DNA of 64,000 nt from Clostridia bacterium (GCA_902363595.1 CABJAP010000004.1:1-64000), one strand, 5' to 3'; shown: positions 18,947 through 28,387, counted from the stretch's first letter. Notes: generated by a model not told the origin, from the letters alone. Numbers and translations: made by a program.

Positions 18947-19205
18947 ACGTTAAATAAATATCAATCGCTTTTGCATAGTAAAGCAAAAGCGAATCGATTT
19001 CTAATTGAAATTTTAGGAATGTAAACGGTTTCAACTTCCGATATGACCTAGAAATCTGGATAAAATAAGGAAAATAAAGCAAGATAATACCGAAATTAGC
19101 CTAGACAAACCGCAAATATGACGGTAAAATGAAAAGCGTGAGAAGAAAAAGGATTAAGAAAAATGGATAAAGTTGAGTAAAGAAAAAACGTTAAACTAAT
19201 AACAA
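18947..19205 (+). promoter_or_regulatory. hydCBA promoter region with Rex-like sites
   Basis: TAGACA (19102-19107) and TAAAAT (19125-19130), 17 bp apart, form a credible promoter. Downstream, at 19188-19205, ACGTTAAACTAATAACAA matches 11 of 14 fixed positions of the clostridial Rex site TTGTTAA-N4-TTAACAA. A poorer copy (ACGTTAAATAAATATCAA) is at 18947-18964. A 10-bp inverted repeat, TCGCTTTTGC/GCAAAAGCGA, is at 18965-18992. Rex repression of the hydrogenase is an inference. Confidence 0.5.
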
Positions 19206-19267
19206 CGAATGGAAAATACTCACAAAAAGCACACTCATTTCAAACAACTCTATTTAGGGAGGAAATT

Positions 19268-19741
19268 ATGGACAATATGGACAATAAGGAATTATATCAA
19301 AAAATTGATGAAATTATTGATGCCCACGCAAGTGAAAAGCCGATCGTTGCGATCTTGCAGGATATCCAGGAAGAATATCGATATCTGCCGCGGGAAGCTT
19401 TCGACTATCTGGCGCAAAAGCTGGGAGTCAGTCTCGCCAAGATCTACAGCATAGCCACATTCTACGAAAACTTCTCACTTTCACCCAAGGGAAAATACGT
19501 AATCAAAATTTGTGACGGTACAGCTTGTCACGTTCGGAAATCAATTCCGATCCTCGACGCTCTCAGGAAAGAACTAGGCCTTTCAAGCGAAAAAAACACC
19601 ACGGACGATCTCATGTACACCGTTGAGACCGTCTCCTGTCTTGGAGCCTGCGGTCTGGCACCGGTTCTGACAGTAAACGATAAGGTATATCCGGCAATGA
19701 CTCCGGAGAAGGCAGTCGACCTTCTTGCGGAATTAAAGTAG
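19268..19741 (+). CDS. hydC: Electron-bifurcating hydrogenase, subunit C (NuoE-like)
   Basis: A 157-residue thioredoxin-like [2Fe-2S] protein of the NuoE family. The four ligands are Cys82 and Cys87 (CDGTAC) and Cys124 and Cys128 (SCLGAC). The start follows AGGGAGGAAATT. It forms, with HydB and HydA, the HydABC complex, which couples oxidation of NADH and ferredoxin to hydrogen formation (or the reverse). It lies 15 bp before hydB. The upstream region contains a promoter and possible Rex sites. Confidence 0.93.
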   Translation: MDNMDNKELYQKIDEIIDAHASEKPIVAILQDIQEEYRYLPREAFDYLAQKLGVSLAKIYSIATFYENFSLSPKGKYVIKICDGTACHVRKSIPILDALRKELGLSSEKNTTDDLMYTVETVSCLGACGLAPVLTVNDKVYPAMTPEKAVDLLAELK

Positions 19742-19756
19742 GAGGGAGCGTAAGTC

Positions 19757-21634
19757 ATGGTTATAGAAAACAGAGAAACACTACAGAAATCAAGAGAAGC
19801 GTTCCTTGAGCAGATCGAACATCAGACGAAAAAAATCTACGTCTGCGGCGGAACAGGCTGCGTAGCCGGCGGCTCAATGGAAATCTATGAAAGATTGAAA
19901 GAACTCATCCAAGATAAAGGCCTGAAATGTCAGGTAGAGCTGGAGAAGGAAGAGGAAGGAAACCATATTGGCCTGAAAAAAAGCGGATGCCATGGATTCT
20001 GTGAAATGGGACCGCTGCTTCGAATCGAACCGGCAAAGCTTCTTTATTTAAAGGTCTCCCTGGATGATTGCGAAGAAATCGTTGAAAAATCCGTTGTTGG
20101 AGACGAGGTAATCGAGCGCCTCATTTACAGCAGAGACGGCATTACATATCCGGTGCAGGAAGAAATTCCTTTTTACAAAAATCAGAAAAGAATCGTATTG
20201 GAAGACTGCGGACAGATCGACGCGGAATCCATCGAAGAATATATTGCCTACGGCGGCTATAGTTCCCTTGAAAAATGCCTTTTCGACATTACCCAGGACG
20301 ATATTATCAAGACCATCTATGATTCCAATCTTCGGGGCAGAGGAGGCGGCGGCTTCCCGGCCGGAAGAAAATGGTCCCAGGTAAAAGCACAAAAAGATCC
20401 TGTCAAATACGTTGTCTGCAACGGTGACGAGGGAGACCCAGGCGCCTTTATGGATAGAAGCATCATGGAAGGGGACCCTCACAAAATGCTGGAAGGCATG
20501 ATGATCGCAGGTTACGCTTCCGGAGCAAAAGAAGGATACATCTATGTCAGAGCCGAATATCCGCTGGCTGTTCAGAGATTGGAAAAGGCCATTGCTGATT
20601 GCAAGCGGTATGGAATCCTGGGCAAAAATATACTGGGAACGGACTTCGAATTTGACGTTCACATCGTAAAGGGTGCAGGAGCTTTTGTCTGTGGAGAAGG
20701 AAGCGCACTGACGACTTCCATTGAAGGCGACCGGGGTATGCCGCGAGTAAAGCCGCCGAGAACCGTTGAACACGGCCTCTACGGAAAGCCGACACTCCTG
20801 AACAATGTTGAGACCTTTGCCAATGTTCCCATTATTCTGGAAAAAGGCGCTGATTGGTATAAGACCATCGGCCCTGTGAAGAGCCCGGGAACCAAGGCTT
20901 TCGCATTGACCGGAAATATTGTAAACACAGGTCTTATCGAAGTACCGATGGGAACGACGTTAAGGCACATCATCTTTGATGTAGGCGGCGGCGTAAGAGG
21001 CGGCAAGAAATTTAAAGCTGTTCAGATCGGAGGACCTTCCGGCGCATGTCTGACCGAAGAACACCTGGATCTGCCCCTTGACTTCGACAGTCTGAAAAAA
21101 GCGGGAGCTATGATCGGATCCGGCGGACTGGTTGTTATGGATGAAGATACCTGTATGGTGGAAGTCGCCAGATTCTTTATGAACTTTACCCAGAACGAAT
21201 CCTGCGGTAAGTGCGTTCCCTGCAGAGAAGGAACCAGAAGAATGCTGGAAATCCTGGAGCGGATCGTTGCTGGAAAAGGCGAGCTGTCCGATATCGATAT
21301 GCTGGAAGAACTGGCCGATACCATCACTTCCACAGCCCTGTGCGGCCTGGGAAAAACAGCAGCCAACCCAGTTGTTTCCACATTAAAATACTTTAGAGAT
21401 GAATACGTTGAGCATATTGTAGATAAGCACTGCAGAACCAAGAACTGCCAGGCGCTGAAAAAAATCTACATTGAAAAATATCATTGTAAGGGATGCAGCC
21501 TTTGCGCGAGAGTCTGCCCGGTGGATGCGATCTCCGGAAAGCTCAAAGAGCCGTTTGAAATCGATCAGAGCAAGTGCATCAAGTGCGGTGCCTGCATGAG
21601 TTCCTGCAAATTTAAGGCGATCAAGGAGGATTAA
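19757..21634 (+). CDS. hydB: Electron-bifurcating hydrogenase, subunit B (NuoF-like)
   Basis: The NADH- and FMN-binding subunit, 625 residues. In order: an N-terminal thioredoxin-like [2Fe-2S] domain (CGGTGC and SGCHGFCEMGP), the FMN/NADH domain (GRGGGGFPAGRKW, NGDEGDPGAFMD), the [4Fe-4S] motif ESCGKCVPCREG, and a C-terminal two-cluster ferredoxin domain (CKGCSLCARVCP and CIKCGACMSSC). This composition separates it from plain NuoF and fits bifurcating HydB. It is 5 bp from hydA. Confidence 0.95.
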   Translation: MVIENRETLQKSREAFLEQIEHQTKKIYVCGGTGCVAGGSMEIYERLKELIQDKGLKCQVELEKEEEGNHIGLKKSGCHGFCEMGPLLRIEPAKLLYLKVSLDDCEEIVEKSVVGDEVIERLIYSRDGITYPVQEEIPFYKNQKRIVLEDCGQIDAESIEEYIAYGGYSSLEKCLFDITQDDIIKTIYDSNLRGRGGGGFPAGRKWSQVKAQKDPVKYVVCNGDEGDPGAFMDRSIMEGDPHKMLEGMMIAGYASGAKEGYIYVRAEYPLAVQRLEKAIADCKRYGILGKNILGTDFEFDVHIVKGAGAFVCGEGSALTTSIEGDRGMPRVKPPRTVEHGLYGKPTLLNNVETFANVPIILEKGADWYKTIGPVKSPGTKAFALTGNIVNTGLIEVPMGTTLRHIIFDVGGGVRGGKKFKAVQIGGPSGACLTEEHLDLPLDFDSLKKAGAMIGSGGLVVMDEDTCMVEVARFFMNFTQNESCGKCVPCREGTRRMLEILERIVAGKGELSDIDMLEELADTITSTALCGLGKTAANPVVSTLKYFRDEYVEHIVDKHCRTKNCQALKKIYIEKYHCKGCSLCARVCPVDAISGKLKEPFEIDQSKCIKCGACMSSCKFKAIKED

Positions 21635-21639
21635 TCAAA

Positions 21640-23343
21640 ATGAATACGATGAATAATAAGAAGTTTATGATAATCGATGGTCTTCCGGTAGCCATTGAGG
21701 GAGAGAAAAATATCTTAGACGTAATCAGAAAAGCAGGAATTGACCTGCCGACTCTGTGTTACTATTCAGCTTTATCCACATACGGAGCTTGCAGAATGTG
21801 CGTTGTGGAGGGGAAAAATGGCGATATCATGGCTTCCTGCTCCACACCGCCCCGCTCCGGAATGGAGATCAAGACCAATACACCAAGACTTCAGAAATAC
21901 AGAAAAATGATCCTGGAACTGATGCTGTCCGACCACTGCAGAGAGTGTACCACTTGCGAAAAGAACTTTGACTGCAAGCTGCAGGAACTGGCTCAGCGTT
22001 TCGGTCTGAAAGACGTCCGCTTCGATCAGTACAGCATCGACGATACGCGGGACGATTCTTCTCCGGCGATTATGAGAAACCCCAACAAGTGCATCATCTG
22101 CGGCGACTGTGTACGCATGTGTTCGGAAATCCAGAACGTGGGAGCCATTGATTTTGCTTACAGAGGATCGAAAATGGAAGTTACCACTGCGTTCAACATG
22201 CCGATTTCAGAGACCAATTGTGTAAACTGCGGCCAGTGCGCGGCTATTTGTCCGACTGGCGCCATCACCATTAAAAACGATCTTCAGCCCCTGTGGGATG
22301 ACCTGCATGACAAGGATACCATTGTGGTGGCACAGATCGCACCGGCTGTAAGGGTGGCTCTGGGCGACGAATTCGGTATCCCCAGAGGAACCAACGTAAT
22401 GGGCAAAATTGTAAGCGCTCTGAGAAGAATGGGATTTGATGAAGTCTATGATACAGCTACCGGCGCTGACCTGACGGTTATTGAAGAGGCCAACGAGCTG
22501 GTGGGCAGACTGGAAAAGGGCGAAAAACTGCCTCTATTCACATCCTGCTGTCCGGCATGGTTCCGCTATGCGGAGATCAATCATCCGGAACTGATGGACA
22601 ACATTTCCAGCTGCAAATCTCCGATGGAGATGTTTGGTTCGGTTCTCAAAGAGAGAGCCAAGCTCAATGAAAAGGGCAAAAAACCCAAGAAAACCAAGGT
22701 CGTAGCAATCATGCCTTGTACGGCTAAAAAATACGAAATTCACAGAGAAGAATTCCAATATGACGGTGAACCGACCATTGCCCATTCCATTACCACGATG
22801 GAACTGGCCAATATGATTCGGGAAGCGGGCCTGCGCTTTGAAGATATCCTGCCGGAAGCAGTTGACATGCCTTTTGGCATTGCCAGCGGAGCGGGCGTGA
22901 TCTTCGGCGTGACCGGCGGTGTAACCGAGGCGGTTATCCGTTACGTCATGGGCGATGCGGCCAGAGAACACCTGGCGGATATTTCCTTTACCGGTGTGAG
23001 AGGATTTGAAGGACTCAAGGAAGTAAAGGTTCCTTATAAGGATCGTGAACTTAACATTGCGATAGTCAGCGGTCTGAAGAATGCGGAAAACCTGATCCAG
23101 GCTATCCAGGCCGGTGAAGTGGAATATGACTTTGTAGAAGTCATGGCCTGTGAAGGCGGATGTATCGCCGGCGCCGGACAGCCCTTCGTAATCGGCAGAG
23201 CTAAGCCGGAGCGTTCCGAAGGAATGTACCAGGCAGACAGAATGTCCAATGTCAAACTGTCTGCGGAGAACCCGGTAACCGACGGACTTTATGCAAGCCT
23301 GCTTGTGGGTGATAAGGCACACCACCTTTTACATTATAAATAA
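21640..23343 (+). CDS. hydA: [FeFe] hydrogenase, catalytic subunit
   Basis: Catalyses proton reduction or hydrogen oxidation at the H-cluster. The 567 residues contain an N-terminal [2Fe-2S] domain, a His-Cys3 cluster motif (DHCRECTTC), two [4Fe-4S] motifs (CIICGDCVRMC and CVNCGQCAAICP) and the H-cluster domain with FTSCCPAWF, MPCTAKKYE and the EVMACEGGCIAGAGQP motif. All H-cluster cysteines are present. Third gene of hydCBA, followed by a terminator. Maturation genes hydEFG are not in this window. Confidence 0.96.
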   Translation: MNTMNNKKFMIIDGLPVAIEGEKNILDVIRKAGIDLPTLCYYSALSTYGACRMCVVEGKNGDIMASCSTPPRSGMEIKTNTPRLQKYRKMILELMLSDHCRECTTCEKNFDCKLQELAQRFGLKDVRFDQYSIDDTRDDSSPAIMRNPNKCIICGDCVRMCSEIQNVGAIDFAYRGSKMEVTTAFNMPISETNCVNCGQCAAICPTGAITIKNDLQPLWDDLHDKDTIVVAQIAPAVRVALGDEFGIPRGTNVMGKIVSALRRMGFDEVYDTATGADLTVIEEANELVGRLEKGEKLPLFTSCCPAWFRYAEINHPELMDNISSCKSPMEMFGSVLKERAKLNEKGKKPKKTKVVAIMPCTAKKYEIHREEFQYDGEPTIAHSITTMELANMIREAGLRFEDILPEAVDMPFGIASGAGVIFGVTGGVTEAVIRYVMGDAAREHLADISFTGVRGFEGLKEVKVPYKDRELNIAIVSGLKNAENLIQAIQAGEVEYDFVEVMACEGGCIAGAGQPFVIGRAKPERSEGMYQADRMSNVKLSAENPVTDGLYASLLVGDKAHHLLHYK

Positions 23344-23400
23344 AACAGAAAAAACAGTGAGGGGAAAAACGGTCCGATTGAGGGCCGTTTTTTCTGTTTT
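23342..23400. terminator. Terminator after hydA
   Basis: AACGGTCC (23368-23375) pairs with GGGCCGTT (23382-23389), followed by a T run. An outer pairing AAAACAG (23342-23348) with CTGTTTT (23394-23400) extends it. It also faces the end of the minus-strand regulator gene and may serve both. Confidence 0.8.
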
Positions 23401-23411
23401 CAAAAGGGTAT

Positions 23412-24803
23412 TTAGTTGGCAGACTTCCATTTTTTCATCAGCTTCTCCATTGCAGCCGGGATATCGGCCAGTGGAATTTGATTGTAATAGAGGATCAGCG
23501 ACGTGGAGTTCTCTTCCGATTCACCGGTGTAGGCCGAGGTTGGAATAGCGGCAATGCCCAGGGCTTTTGCATCGGTGCAAAGCTCCTGAGCGCTTTTCGA
23601 ACTCTTTACGCGAACGATGATGTTGATACCGGACGAGGTATTAGTTGGCTTGGTGAAATTGGTGTTCAAACAGCGTACGACTGCCTGCAGCTTTTGTGCG
23701 TACAGGTTGCGTAATTTTTTGATGTTGGTTTGATAGAATCCCCGCTCCATGAACAGAGCTAAAGTCAGCTGTTCCATCTTGGAGCAGGTCTGTGTATAAT
23801 CGCCGCGGATCGTCTGAAAGATTTCCGCCATAGCAGGGGGCAAAACCATATAACTGATTTTAATAGAGGAAAAGAGGGTCGTGGAGAACGAGCCCAAATA
23901 AACAACCCGTTCCTTGGTATCCAGTCCCTGGAGGGCTGGAATGGGTTTGCCGAAATAGCGCAGCTCACTGTCGTAATCATCTTCCATAATGATGCTGTCG
24001 TTTTTAATGGCCCATTCCAGGAGCTCGTAGCGCTTGCCGATGGGCATGACGGCGCCGGTGGGCACCTGATTGGAAGGGCTCACATAGACAGCGGAGCGGA
24101 TATTGGAAGGGAGCCGGTCGATGGTAATCCCTTCTTTTCCAACCTTAACCGGTGTGATGGAAAACCCGCGGTCGCGGAAAATGTTGTTGACCGGCATGTA
24201 GCCTGGATCCTCCACGGCAACGTGGTCGATGGCCATTTTTTTCAGGATATTGGCAAGATGATTGGTAATCTGCTGTGTTCCTGCGCCGATGACAATCTGA
24301 GCAGGATCGCAGATCACGCCACGGAACTGGTAGAGATATTTGGAGATTTCATAGCGCAGAGCCATTTCTCCCTGAGGATCGCTTTCAAAAAATAGAAGCG
24401 GGGAATATTCGGTAATGACTTTATTGGCGCATTTTTTCCATTTATTGAAGTCAAAGCATTCCAGGTCGTAATAGAACTCCGGTTCCTGAGTTTCCATGGT
24501 CCGATCCAGAGGTGAGATGCTCCGCTTCTTGAAGACGGATACAGCTTCCGTGGGCAGCACGTTGCCCGCATAATATCCCGATTGGGGTTTGCTGTATATG
24601 TAGCCTTCCACCATCAGTTGACTGTAGGCCAATTCCACTGTGGTCATGCTCAGTCCCAGGGTTTTTGACAGACTACGCAAAGAAGGCAGCTTTTCACTGC
24701 TGTGAATTTCGCCTGAGAGGATTGCTTCTTTTATGTAATCATAGAGCTGGAGGTAATAGGCTCTTTTGGAATGTTCGTCAATGTTGGGAATGATAGCTTT
24801 CAT
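23412..24803 (-). CDS. MocR-like regulator (GntR HTH plus aminotransferase fold) lacking the PLP lysine
   Basis: 463 residues from ATG at 24803, which has AAAGGAA just upstream; an earlier in-frame start at 24860 has none. The N-terminus (about 12-75) is a GntR-type winged helix (KLPSLRSLSKTLGLSMTTVELAY). The rest is a class I aminotransferase fold with SPSNQVPTG and EDDYDSELRY. The motif that normally reads GTFSK and holds PLP through lysine is GSFST here (Thr308), so a Schiff base cannot form at the usual site. It is divergent from an ECF S-component gene, a typical MocR arrangement, and probably controls it through repeats in the 109-bp gap. Confidence 0.88.
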   Translation of the reverse strand: MKAIIPNIDEHSKRAYYLQLYDYIKEAILSGEIHSSEKLPSLRSLSKTLGLSMTTVELAYSQLMVEGYIYSKPQSGYYAGNVLPTEAVSVFKKRSISPLDRTMETQEPEFYYDLECFDFNKWKKCANKVITEYSPLLFFESDPQGEMALRYEISKYLYQFRGVICDPAQIVIGAGTQQITNHLANILKKMAIDHVAVEDPGYMPVNNIFRDRGFSITPVKVGKEGITIDRLPSNIRSAVYVSPSNQVPTGAVMPIGKRYELLEWAIKNDSIIMEDDYDSELRYFGKPIPALQGLDTKERVVYLGSFSTTLFSSIKISYMVLPPAMAEIFQTIRGDYTQTCSKMEQLTLALFMERGFYQTNIKKLRNLYAQKLQAVVRCLNTNFTKPTNTSSGINIIVRVKSSKSAQELCTDAKALGIAAIPTSAYTGESEENSTSLILYYNQIPLADIPAAMEKLMKKWKSAN

Positions 24804-24839
24804 AACGTTCCTTTCTGTACCTATAAAAATATTTATTTT

Positions 24840-24882
24840 TGTATATTCCTTTATATACACTTACCCTGTATTATAGTGTATA
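24840..24882. promoter_or_regulatory. Half-site cluster between MocR-like gene and ECF gene
   Basis: TGTATA occurs at 24840-24845 and 24877-24882, with its inverse TATACA at 24854-24859. TATACAC (24854-24860) and GTGTATA (24876-24882) form an inverted repeat with centres 22 bp apart. TATTAT (24869-24874) may be the -10 box of the ECF gene, without a good -35 box, as expected for an activated promoter. Confidence 0.6.
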
Positions 24883-24912
24883 GCGAAAAATTAGTAAAGA
24901 GAGGAAGTACAA

Positions 24913-25476
24913 ATGAAAAATGCAGGACAGACAACGAAACTCGTTATGACTGCGCTGATGATCGGTATTATAATTGTTTCTATCATGTTTATTAAGTTCC
25001 CGATTCCAGGAACGCAGGGCTATGTCCATCTAGGAGACGCTATGATTTTCCTTGCTGTATTGGTATTGGGCTGGAAATACGGCGCTGCGGCTGCGGCCAT
25101 TGGCGGTGCCCTGGGCGATATTATGGGCGGCGCTGCTGTCTGGGCGCCATGGACATTTGCTATCAAGGGAATTATGGCTATCATCATGGGATTGTTCATC
25201 GCGGCCACATTGAAGAAAAAGCCGCTGGCCATTGCAGGGGTACCGGTCATGGAACTGATCGGCATGATTCTGGCGGGTATTTTTATGGTGATCGGGTACT
25301 ACGTGGCCGAAGGGGTGATCATTGGAAACTGGGTGACACCGGTTCTGGGCGTACCTTGGAACATCGGACAGTTCATAGTCGGTATGGTCATTGCAGGTGT
25401 TCTGGCGGCAGCCCTGTATAAGACGCCGGCACGGAAGTACTTTGCCTATGTCTTGGATAATAAACAGCTTTCGTAA
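24913..25476 (+). CDS. ECF transporter S component (vitamin-type uptake)
   Basis: A 187-residue protein with about six membrane helices. The segment YVHLGDAMIFLAVLVLGWKYG followed by a glycine- and alanine-rich helix matches the ECF riboflavin-type S-component family (pfam07155), whose members bind different vitamins. The start follows AGAGAGGAAG. No ECF ATPases or T component are nearby, so it would use the shared energising module. Its divergent partner is a MocR-like regulator; a vitamin B6-like ligand is thus conceivable, but the altered PLP site argues for caution. Confidence 0.85.
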   Translation: MKNAGQTTKLVMTALMIGIIIVSIMFIKFPIPGTQGYVHLGDAMIFLAVLVLGWKYGAAAAAIGGALGDIMGGAAVWAPWTFAIKGIMAIIMGLFIAATLKKKPLAIAGVPVMELIGMILAGIFMVIGYYVAEGVIIGNWVTPVLGVPWNIGQFIVGMVIAGVLAAALYKTPARKYFAYVLDNKQLS

Positions 25477-25492
25477 GCCTGCTCAATAAAAA

Positions 25493-25539
25493 ACGGGGCG
25501 TCCGCATGAAAAGTGCATTCTTTCATGCGGACGCCCCGT
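25493..25539 (-). terminator. Strong 19-bp hairpin between convergent genes
   Basis: The 19 bp at 25493-25511 (from ACGGGGCG to ATGAAA) are exactly complementary to 25521-25539, with a 9-base loop. On the minus strand a run of T follows, so it is a good terminator for the patatin gene; for the ECF transcript it lacks a T tract but may still act. A second small hairpin, AACGTTG/CAACGTT, is at 25547-25563. Confidence 0.88.
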
Positions 25540-25600
25540 GTCATTTAACGTTGCTGCAACGTTGTCACCTATGACCGTATTGCGTCATTCCCCAAAAAGA

Positions 25601-26764
25601 TCAGCTCTTTAAAGGAAGCAGTTCATTGACCAGCAGATAGTCAGCGGCCATGATTTCTTCCTTAAACAGCTTAAACGCGCCGCGGCTGGCAAAGAAGCTG
25701 CTTGCACCTTTTTCCGCCAAACGCTCGGCGATATACAGCATGAGCGTCACTTCACTCAGCTTGCGTCGGGCATCCTCCGGTGATCGGATATCCCGAATAT
25801 CCGGTTTGGGAGCCTGAGAAAGAGCCTGCAGCATATGGCTGTGGAGCTGTGTTTTTTTGTAAATAAGCGTGGGATCCAGCTTGAGAATTTTTGCCGCTGC
25901 CTCAGCGCCCGACCGTTGGTGAGGTGTTAATTCACCTTTAGAAAACGTAAACTTTTTTCCTTCAAAGACACCAAAGGCTTTCATGGTATCCAGATAACCC
26001 AGGCGAATGATGCGCCGGGCATTATCGGTATTGAAGATGAGGAAGTTTCCCAAATCCCAGTGGCTTTTGATCATCACCAGCTTTGATGCGGTTTCCTCGG
26101 CCAGTTCAACGGTATCTCGGCGGACAAAACCCGCCGCTTCTAAATAAACAGCGATGATATTGTCCGCCCCCTTCTTCAGCGCCAACTCTACTGGCATTAC
26201 ATCCACATAGCCTCCGTCGATATAGCGGACGCCGTCGATTTCTCTGGCCTGCACTGCCGGAAAGCAAGATGCGCTGGCCAAAATATAGTCCTGCAGTTTT
26301 CCCTGCGGAATGTCTTCAGCAAACAGATAATGAGGCTTGAGTGAGGGGAATTCTACGGTCACAACGCCCAGCTTTATTTGTGAACGGCGAATGGTTTCCT
26401 CGCTTACATACTTTTCAACAATCTTTTCCAGACCAGATGTACCCGCGCCTCCCTTCGTAATGATTTCCTTGGCGTAGGCGATTGCTTCACCGGCCGTCAT
26501 ACCGGCAATCTCAAAATCAAATCGGCCAGTCTCCTTGCCGCCGTCGCTTTCCAGGTCAAAGACCATGTGAGTCTCCAGCTCCTTCCAAAGATTCACCGCC
26601 AGTTCAAAGTCATCCTGAGCAACCATAGCACCGTTCAGTGCACCGACCGATGTCCCCGTAACAATGTGGATGGGCACGCCGAGCTCACGAAGCGCCTGCC
26701 ATACACCAATTTCGTAGCCGCCGCGGGAGCCGCCGCCGCTGAGTACCAAAGCATTTTTTTCCAT
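25601..26764 (-). CDS. Patatin-like phospholipase family protein
   Basis: 387 residues. The oxyanion loop GGGSRGGYE is at about residues 10-18, the nucleophile serine in GTSVGALNGA near 39, and the catalytic aspartate in YIDGGYVDVMP near 180, so the Ser-Asp dyad is complete. The family includes bacterial lipid acyl hydrolases related to RssA and YchK. There is no signal peptide, so it should act in the cytoplasm or at the inner membrane surface. The C-terminal half (after about 230) has no motif I recognise. It stands alone on the minus strand, with GAAAGGGATTTT before the start. Confidence 0.9.
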   Translation of the reverse strand: MEKNALVLSGGGSRGGYEIGVWQALRELGVPIHIVTGTSVGALNGAMVAQDDFELAVNLWKELETHMVFDLESDGGKETGRFDFEIAGMTAGEAIAYAKEIITKGGAGTSGLEKIVEKYVSEETIRRSQIKLGVVTVEFPSLKPHYLFAEDIPQGKLQDYILASASCFPAVQAREIDGVRYIDGGYVDVMPVELALKKGADNIIAVYLEAAGFVRRDTVELAEETASKLVMIKSHWDLGNFLIFNTDNARRIIRLGYLDTMKAFGVFEGKKFTFSKGELTPHQRSGAEAAAKILKLDPTLIYKKTQLHSHMLQALSQAPKPDIRDIRSPEDARRKLSEVTLMLYIAERLAEKGASSFFASRGAFKLFKEEIMAADYLLVNELLPLKS

Positions 26765-26874
26765 AAAATCCCTTTCTGAATGAACATCCCCTAAAAATAG
26801 TCCTTAATAGAATATTAGCAATGAAGCAAAAAAAATACAAGGAATAAATAGGTAAGAGCATAATGATATAGGAG

Positions 26875-26903
26875 TTGAACATATGTTTGCGATATGGTAA
26901 AAT
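26875..26903 (+). promoter_or_regulatory. Promoter of the SplB-like repair operon
   Basis: TTGAAC (26875-26880) and TAAAAT (26898-26903), 17 bp apart, lie 36 bp before the start codon, with GGAAGGGAG as ribosome binding site. Confidence 0.7.
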
Positions 26904-26938
26904 AAGAACACAAGTTCAAAAGGAAGGGAGAAGCAGTT

Positions 26939-28387
26939 ATGGATCTGATGTTTGATAAATTGAAAATACTGGCGGACAGCGCCAAGTATGACGTGTCCTG
27001 TTCCAGCAGCGGCGTGGGCCGCAAGAACAACGGAACGATTGGCAGCGGAGCTGCGGAAGGGATTTGCCACTCTTGGTCAGCGGACGGCAGATGCATTTCA
27101 TTGTTAAAGGTTTTGTTTACCAATAAATGCGTTTACGATTGCGAATACTGCGTCAACCGCCGCAGCGCCGATACTGGAAGAGCTTCCTTCGAACCGGAGG
27201 AACTGGCGCGGCTGACCATTGAATTCTATCGACGAAATTATATCGAAGGCCTCTTCCTCAGTTCTGCAGTGGAGCGCTGCCCGGACTATACAGCAGAGAG
27301 AATTTTGCAATGCCTGCGGCTCTTACGTAGAGAATTCGGATTTGCCGGCTATATCCATGCCAAGATTATCCCCGGCGTATCTCAAGAACTGATTCATGCC
27401 ATTGGCCTGGAGGCCGACCGGCTCAGCGTCAACATTGAGATGCCTACGAGCAAGAGTCTGGAACTGTTTGCTCCTCAAAAAAAACCAAAACAAATTTTTA
27501 GCCCCATGCGACAGATAACTAATACGCTTATTGAGAGAAAGGCGCTTAAAGGACCGGGCACCATGTTCAAAGGGCAGGAACTGAATTCACATTTAAACTA
27601 TTTGAGCCCCGGCCAGAGCAGCCTCTCCCTCGATCCGCAGCAGATCCGGGAAAACCAGAACCAGCAAGATCAAAATATTCTGACCGCGGCGGCGGTGCTG
27701 CCGGCTCAATTAGTAAGAAAAAAGGAGGTCTTTGCTCCCGCCGGACAAACCACGCAAATGATTATCGGAGCAGGTCAGGAAACAGATAAACAAATCCTGA
27801 CTACCACCGAGAATCTCTATCATACCTTTAAGATGAAGCGGGTATATTACAGCGCCTACATTCCGGCTGTTCCTTCTCCTATTCTGCCTGACGTGCTGAC
27901 GGCTCCGCCTCTGGGGAGGGAACATCGGCTGTATCAAGCGGACTGGCTGCTGCGGTTCTATGGATACAGCGCCGGTGAGCTTCTCGATGACGAACACCCC
28001 AATTTGGATCCTGACCTGGACCCGAAAGTTACCTGGGCACTCCGCCATCTGGATCAATTTCCGGTGGAAATTAATAAGGCTCCCATGGATTTACTGCTAC
28101 GCATACCGGGGGTGGGGGTGCAATCGGCTCAGAGAATTCTCCGCCAGCGAAGAATTTCTGCTGTGAAGTATGATGATCTGAAAAAAATCGGCGTTGTCTT
28201 AAAGCGGGCAAAACATTTTTTGACCTGTTCGGGGAAATATTACGGTGAGAAAACTTTTATGCCCCATGTCATAAAAAATCAAATATTGCAAATAAACGAT
28301 GGGGTTCAAATGTCAATGTTTGGCGACAATTCTCAATCCTTGCTGACACAAGGGGATCAGAGAGGAACGGTGTTGATCCATGGTTGA
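26939..28387 (+). CDS. SplB-like radical SAM protein, putative DNA modification/repair
   Basis: 482 residues. The radical SAM cysteines are in CVYDCEYC (CX3CX2C, about residues 61-68), preceded by KVLFTNKC. A helix-hairpin-helix stretch, LLRIPGVGVQSAQRILRQRR, near residue 390 suggests DNA binding. This matches the family of predicted DNA repair radical SAM enzymes (TIGR03916) related to spore photoproduct lyase; the protein is somewhat longer than I recall for that family, with a low-complexity glutamine/asparagine stretch around 225-245. It overlaps the next gene by 8 bp; the two families are regularly paired. No substrate is known. Confidence 0.9.
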   Translation: MDLMFDKLKILADSAKYDVSCSSSGVGRKNNGTIGSGAAEGICHSWSADGRCISLLKVLFTNKCVYDCEYCVNRRSADTGRASFEPEELARLTIEFYRRNYIEGLFLSSAVERCPDYTAERILQCLRLLRREFGFAGYIHAKIIPGVSQELIHAIGLEADRLSVNIEMPTSKSLELFAPQKKPKQIFSPMRQITNTLIERKALKGPGTMFKGQELNSHLNYLSPGQSSLSLDPQQIRENQNQQDQNILTAAAVLPAQLVRKKEVFAPAGQTTQMIIGAGQETDKQILTTTENLYHTFKMKRVYYSAYIPAVPSPILPDVLTAPPLGREHRLYQADWLLRFYGYSAGELLDDEHPNLDPDLDPKVTWALRHLDQFPVEINKAPMDLLLRIPGVGVQSAQRILRQRRISAVKYDDLKKIGVVLKRAKHFLTCSGKYYGEKTFMPHVIKNQILQINDGVQMSMFGDNSQSLLTQGDQRGTVLIHG

